Below are positions 60,238 to 64,000 of a stretch of DNA of 64,000 nt, in pieces; within the stretch, counting starts at the first letter, position 1, and each line of letters starts with the position of its first letter. The notes under the pieces are model-generated. The model was not told where the DNA came from. It saw nothing but the letters and a program-made list of their open reading frames with translations, and searched no databases. Both the position numbers and the translations under genes were made by a program. This DNA is from Rickettsiales bacterium (GTDB taxonomy: Bacteria > Pseudomonadota > Alphaproteobacteria > Rickettsiales > JALZUV01), in contig JAQXAR010000003.1 of the NCBI GenBank assembly GCA_029252805.1, forward strand, positions 1 through 64,000, read 5' to 3'.

Positions 60238-62142
60238 GTGCAGATAAATTTACTTTCTATCTTATCGTCTTCATCTGAAGCTGCAGCCCCGAATGCGTTG
60301 GGTACAGCAATTGATCCTGAAGCAGGCGAAGCGCTTGCCGCCGCCACACCGGAGCAGTTTGATCAGCTTTTTGAAGGAAAATTAACGGAAATGACACCGG
60401 AAGGCGCTGAATTGCTGCCCACACCGAAGTTAATGGCCGCATTTCTACAGCGCCTCCATCTTGTTTCGCCAGAGGCGGAGGGCTTGCCAACGGATATCGC
60501 CCCCGCTTTACCTGAGTTAACAACAGAGCAGCTAGAGGCAATGGCGCGTGTTTTAGGCGTCGATCCGGCGGCTTTGCAGCTTAATAGGGCAAATTCTGCC
60601 GAGCAGATTTTTCCACCCGGTGAGGGTTTGCAACATGAATCTGTAACAGGGCTCCTTTCCGTTTTGCGCGAATTGGCTGAGTTAGGTCAAGCATTACATC
60701 AGAAGGGTCTAACTCTCGTCGATGTTAGCGCTGCGGGGCAGAGTGAATTAAAGAAGGGTTCGATTGCGAATCTTATTTCTACACCCAAAGAGGTGCCGGC
60801 AGTTCAAGAATTTGAGCTTTCGGATGAATCGATCGGAATTTTGGCGCAGTTGTTTGGTGTCGTCGTTTCGGAAATTCAAGAGAACTTGGAGTCTCTCCGC
60901 TTAGTGCCGATTGACCCGACAGAGATAGTTGCTGATCTGGGCGTGGAATTAAATTTCGCAATCTCAGGCGATGATATTGAAGAGAAGGCCAAGGCGCCGG
61001 GGCTATTACAACTGCTTGCGCGCATATTGGATAAGCCAGTCGAAGAGGTCTGGGAGCAATTAGAAATGGTGACGGATGGCGAAGCAGATTTGCCTTTTGG
61101 CGTTGTGCTCTCTGCTTTCGTGAAGGAAACGAGTCACAATGCGTTGTTGGCTTTTAATCGAACGTCGCCAGCATCTGAAGCTGCAACGGCTGGACTAGAG
61201 AAAGCTTTGTTATTGCCGGCAGGTTCGGCTGAGCTTGCGGCACGTGCAGGGCGTCAGGTGGTAGGTTCAGAAGTCGCTTCAGGCGCAAGAGTGGCAGGCA
61301 TGGTGCCGCTAGCAGAATCAAAACAAGAATCGCGTTTAGCGAATTCCTCTCAACCGTTTTCAGTGCTGAAAGGCGAGGGTGAAGGAGATCGTTTTGAGCC
61401 ATTGCCGCGTATGAATGATCGTCCAGATGCGCAGGTTGTTCCGGCGGAAGCCGCGCGCCGTAATAATGTCTTAAGTGCGCAGGCGCGTGAGGTAAATCCT
61501 CGTGCGGCGGCCCTATTGCGTCAGAATTCCGTTCAACCGTTATTGCGTGAGTCAGCAGAGCGTCCGATTGAAACGCGCGGAACATTTGAGTCTTCATCAT
61601 CGCTTGCTTTAAGTGCGAGTGATTCAAAACTCGATTTTGATGCGAAGCTTCGCGAAGCTCGCTCGTTTAAAGCGCGCGCGCATTTGAATCCAAATTCTGT
61701 ACGCGACCAAGTCGCGGTACAGGTGAAGCAAGGTATTGAGAAGGGCGATACGAATATTAATATTCGTCTCCGTCCGCATGAGTTAGGCCGTGTCGATGTA
61801 CGCGTTGAAGTGGCGATAGATGGTCGTACGACGCTGGCCATCGTTGCGGAGAATCGCGATACGCTTGAGATGCTGCAACGCGATAGCCGCTCATTAGAAA
61901 AAGCTTTCGCTGATTTAGGCATGGATATGTCTGATAGTGGTATGAGTTTTGACCTGCAAGAGCAATTTGCAGGCGATCAGCAAGAGCGCGAAGAAAGTGC
62001 ATCGAGCAACCCACAAGCAGAAGAAGAGAGTTTAGATGCGATGATGGCGAGCCCCGATGAAATGATCGCCGAGGCATTGCTCGATGGGTCACAAGTAAAT
62101 TATATGGTTGGGGTAGATGATAGCCTCAATATTAAGGTTTAG
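60238..62142 (+). CDS. fliK: Flagellar hook-length control protein FliK
   Basis: A 634-residue ruler protein that sets hook length and switches export specificity. The C-terminal Flg_hook domain is clear: GDTNINIRLRPHELGRVDVR, VEVAIDGRTTLAIVAENRDTLEML and LEKAFADLGMDMSDSGMSF. The long N-terminal part is poorly conserved, as usual, but contains three similar helical units near residues 97-114, 198-220 and 256-276. The start is a GTG with AGGAG eight bases away; an ATG two bases earlier is out of frame and hits a stop at once. Confidence 0.93.
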   Translation: MQINLLSILSSSSEAAAPNALGTAIDPEAGEALAAATPEQFDQLFEGKLTEMTPEGAELLPTPKLMAAFLQRLHLVSPEAEGLPTDIAPALPELTTEQLEAMARVLGVDPAALQLNRANSAEQIFPPGEGLQHESVTGLLSVLRELAELGQALHQKGLTLVDVSAAGQSELKKGSIANLISTPKEVPAVQEFELSDESIGILAQLFGVVVSEIQENLESLRLVPIDPTEIVADLGVELNFAISGDDIEEKAKAPGLLQLLARILDKPVEEVWEQLEMVTDGEADLPFGVVLSAFVKETSHNALLAFNRTSPASEAATAGLEKALLLPAGSAELAARAGRQVVGSEVASGARVAGMVPLAESKQESRLANSSQPFSVLKGEGEGDRFEPLPRMNDRPDAQVVPAEAARRNNVLSAQAREVNPRAAALLRQNSVQPLLRESAERPIETRGTFESSSSLALSASDSKLDFDAKLREARSFKARAHLNPNSVRDQVAVQVKQGIEKGDTNINIRLRPHELGRVDVRVEVAIDGRTTLAIVAENRDTLEMLQRDSRSLEKAFADLGMDMSDSGMSFDLQEQFAGDQQEREESASSNPQAEEESLDAMMASPDEMIAEALLDGSQVNYMVGVDDSLNIKV

Positions 62143-62153
62143 GAGAAGGTAAG

Positions 62154-62864
62154 ATGCTAGATTTATCAACATTAGGTTTTAGCGAGGCGGCGAGCCCTGC
62201 GACGTCTACATTGCGTCGTGAAGATGCGGAGTTGTCTTCGGCAGATCAGACGCGTAAGTCATTGGCGGAAGATTTTGACGAGTTTATGCTCCTCTTTACA
62301 ACGCAGCTTCAGAACCAAGACCCCACAGAGCCGCTTGATACGAATGAGATGACGGCGCAATTGGTTTCCTTCACCGGCGTCGAGCAATCGGTCGAAACGA
62401 ACAAGTTACTTGAAGACTTGATTTCATTAAACAGCACGTCGCAAGCCGACAGTGCCGTCGCTTATATCGGTCAATATGTCGAAACGTCCGGCAATAGCGG
62501 ATTTTTACAAGATGGCCAATCGGCATTCTCATATAACCTTCCAGCTGGAGTGCAGACGGCCTCTATTACGGTTCTCGATGCAGCAGGGCGACCGGTTAGT
62601 ACTCAGACAGTAGAAGCTTCAGAAGGAAGCTACAGCTATAATTGGGATGGGGTGAATAGCTTCGACGGCACGGATATGCCAAATGGGACCTATAGTTTTG
62701 GTGTTGCCGCGCGCGATATTAACGGTGATTTAGTCGATGCTGAGACCTTTACTTCGGGTGTCGTGACTTCGGTTGCGCTGAATGGGCCAAAACCAGTGAT
62801 GACACTGAATGGAGCTCTTGAGGTGGATGTTGATAAAATCGCCTCTGTTGTAGGAAGATTTTAG
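62154..62864 (+). CDS. flgD: Flagellar hook capping/assembly protein FlgD
   Basis: A 236-residue scaffold for hook assembly. The N-terminal export/cap motif is present: EDFDEFMLLFTTQLQNQDPTEPLDTNEMTAQLVSFTGVEQSVETN. The FlgD Ig and tudor-like part follow with VAYIGQYVETSGN, FSYNLPAGVQTASITVLDAAG and SYNWDGVNSFDGTDMPNGTYSF. It starts 11 bp after fliK with AGGAG upstream, and is followed by flgE. Confidence 0.96.
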   Translation: MLDLSTLGFSEAASPATSTLRREDAELSSADQTRKSLAEDFDEFMLLFTTQLQNQDPTEPLDTNEMTAQLVSFTGVEQSVETNKLLEDLISLNSTSQADSAVAYIGQYVETSGNSGFLQDGQSAFSYNLPAGVQTASITVLDAAGRPVSTQTVEASEGSYSYNWDGVNSFDGTDMPNGTYSFGVAARDINGDLVDAETFTSGVVTSVALNGPKPVMTLNGALEVDVDKIASVVGRF

Positions 62865-62878
62865 TCATTCATTAAAAA

Positions 62879-62894
62879 TGGCACGAAAGTTGTA
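62879..62894 (+). promoter_or_regulatory. Sigma-54 promoter for flgE
   Basis: TGGCACGAAAGTTGTA has a perfect -24 element TGGCACG; the -12 element is TTGTA rather than TTGCA. Spacing is correct. The predicted start near 62906 gives a leader of about 30 nt with TAGGAG before flgE. Confidence 0.75.
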
Positions 62895-62936
62895 AGGTAA
62901 ATACAGAACATATTATTGCAGGATTAGGAGACAGTT

Positions 62937-64000
62937 ATGAGTTTATATGGAGCATTATTTGCAGGGGTATCTGGGCTAAAAGCACAGGCGAGCAAAATCG
63001 GCGTTATCTCGGATAACATCGCTAACGTGAACACGGTCGGTTACAAAGGGGCGGAAAGCCAATTTGAAACACTGGTGGTTAATGGTAGCTCAGGTTCAAA
63101 CGGGGTTTATTCTCCAGGCGGGGTTTTGGCGACAACGCGTCAGGCAGTTGATAAGCAGGGTTTGCTACTGGCAACCGATGCGCCCACCGATATTGCAATT
63201 TCAGGCGATGGTTTCTTCGTTGTGAATGGACGAACCGATGGTACAGACGTACCACAATATACACGTGCCGGCTCATTCCGTGCTGATTCTCTCGGTAACT
63301 TCCGTAATGCTTCAGGCTTCTTCCTCCAAGGGTGGAGACTCGATACCGCAGGCAATATTCCAACTACAAGTGCGAATCTTGATAGTTTGGAAACTGTTAA
63401 TGTGGATACAGCAACGGGTGATGCGAGTGCGACCACAGCGGTCAATATCGGTGCTAACTTTGATGCACAACAAGTAATTTTCCCGGGTGAAAGTGATCAA
63501 GTCACTTTAGATGCAATCTCAACAGCAAACTTTGGCGCCTCTGCCGATGATATTTTGGTTCCGGATGAGTTTAGCTTAGCGCCAACTAACAGCATTACTC
63601 GTAGTGATCAATTTACGATAAATACGGGTAATGGTCTGGAATTTACTTATGCTTATGGTGGGTTCTCGATTGGTCGTAATGTGACAACAGGAGGGCTTGC
63701 TAACATTGGTGACGGGGGTGTTGATAATACGACTGTCACGACTTTAGCCGCCGCTGATCTTCAAACAACAGGCCTCACCTCTGTATTGCAAGTGACGATC
63801 CCAAATCATGGATTGATTAGTGGCGGTACGGTAACTCTTGCAGGTGTGGCGGCATTTGATACGTTTACAGCAGCGGAACTCAATAGTACCCATGTGGTGA
63901 CACGTACCGGTGCGAATACTTTCACAATTTCGGTGACCAACAATGCTTCAGCCGGTGGTCTTAATGGGGGGTCGGGGACGGTAAATACTCGTCAGTTCGT
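62937..64000 (+). CDS. flgE: Flagellar hook protein FlgE (5' part, cut by window end)
   Basis: An open frame of at least 354 codons runs off the right edge. The N-terminus LYGALFAGVSGLKAQASKIGVISDNIANVNTVGYKG and then GDGFFVVNGR, YTRAGSFRADSLGNFRNASGFFLQGW are hallmarks of FlgE. From about residue 270 on there is an inserted beta-rich segment (VTIPNHGLISGGTVTLAGV, then VVTRTGANTFTISVT) of a type also seen in phage tail and other alphaproteobacterial hook proteins. AGGAG precedes the ATG. Confidence 0.94.
   Translation, partial: MSLYGALFAGVSGLKAQASKIGVISDNIANVNTVGYKGAESQFETLVVNGSSGSNGVYSPGGVLATTRQAVDKQGLLLATDAPTDIAISGDGFFVVNGRTDGTDVPQYTRAGSFRADSLGNFRNASGFFLQGWRLDTAGNIPTTSANLDSLETVNVDTATGDASATTAVNIGANFDAQQVIFPGESDQVTLDAISTANFGASADDILVPDEFSLAPTNSITRSDQFTINTGNGLEFTYAYGGFSIGRNVTTGGLANIGDGGVDNTTVTTLAAADLQTTGLTSVLQVTIPNHGLISGGTVTLAGVAAFDTFTAAELNSTHVVTRTGANTFTISVTNNASAGGLNGGSGTVNTRQF

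Overview
The window looks like chromosomal DNA of a free-living, flagellated alphaproteobacterium of moderate G+C. The evidence is gene content and regulatory sites: mnmE-mnmG-rsmG-parA-parB with two parS sites, a Cbp3-like cytochrome bc1 chaperone next to bamE, the glyA-nrdR-rib gene order, CtrA-type TTAAC-N6-TTAAC boxes, and sigma-54 promoters in front of flagellar genes. I cannot name the species. The parABS locus suggests an origin-proximal position, but dnaA and a recognisable oriC are not in the window. No rRNA, tRNA, CRISPR array or prophage was seen. The only mobile-element trace is the 3' end of an IS1595-type transposase at the left edge.

Layout. 1-3.3 kb: transposase tail, bc1 chaperone and bamE facing apart, cytochrome b561, patatin-like lipase. 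3.4-10.5 kb: orphan double-ABC ATPase overlapping mnmE, then mnmG, rsmG, parA, parB. 10.6-19.6 kb: acyl-CoA dehydrogenase, small membrane proteins, mutL, a small gene split at an A7 run, secA, a thioredoxin-like protein and a GH114-like lipoprotein. 19.6-33.2 kb: uvrC, OmpW, rpiB, prepilin peptidase and MshL-like secretin, ABC-2-type permease, panB, a sensor kinase, dapB, a glutamine amidotransferase, motA-motB. 33.2-40.5 kb: an 856-aa nucleotide-processing fusion, metF, mlaA-mlaC, an FMN oxidoreductase-like gene, a nonsense-interrupted amidohydrolase and a nitrilase. 40.5-49.3 kb: a structured RNA, metE, a pseudopilin-like gene, glycosyltransferase plus methyltransferase, a porin, yggS. 49.5-54.8 kb: glyA-nrdR-lipoprotein-ribD-ribE-ribB operon on the minus strand. 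55.0-64.0 kb: flagellin, flaG, fliD, fliS, fliK, flgD and the start of flgE.

How genes work together. ParA, ParB and the two parS sites form a chromosome-partition module interleaved with tRNA/rRNA modification genes. The flagellar block encodes filament, cap, chaperone, hook-length ruler, hook scaffold and hook, with sigma-54 promoters before fliD, fliK and flgE and a CtrA box before flagellin. The motor genes motA-motB lie apart. The rib operon makes riboflavin beside one-carbon genes (glyA, with metF and metE elsewhere in the window). Many transcription units appear to start translation at or next to their transcription start: a -10-like hexamer lies about 6 nt before the ATG.

Most unusual items: (1) a single protein joining an ITPase/Ham1-like domain to a LOG-like nucleotide phosphoribohydrolase-like domain (33207-35777); (2) a promoter-linked cloverleaf RNA with a 10-bp closing stem and three perfect hairpins (40596-40694); (3) a FliD cap protein with an apparent carbohydrate-binding jelly-roll insert (57982-58431); (4) a gene split exactly at an A AAA AAA slippery run (15030-15346).
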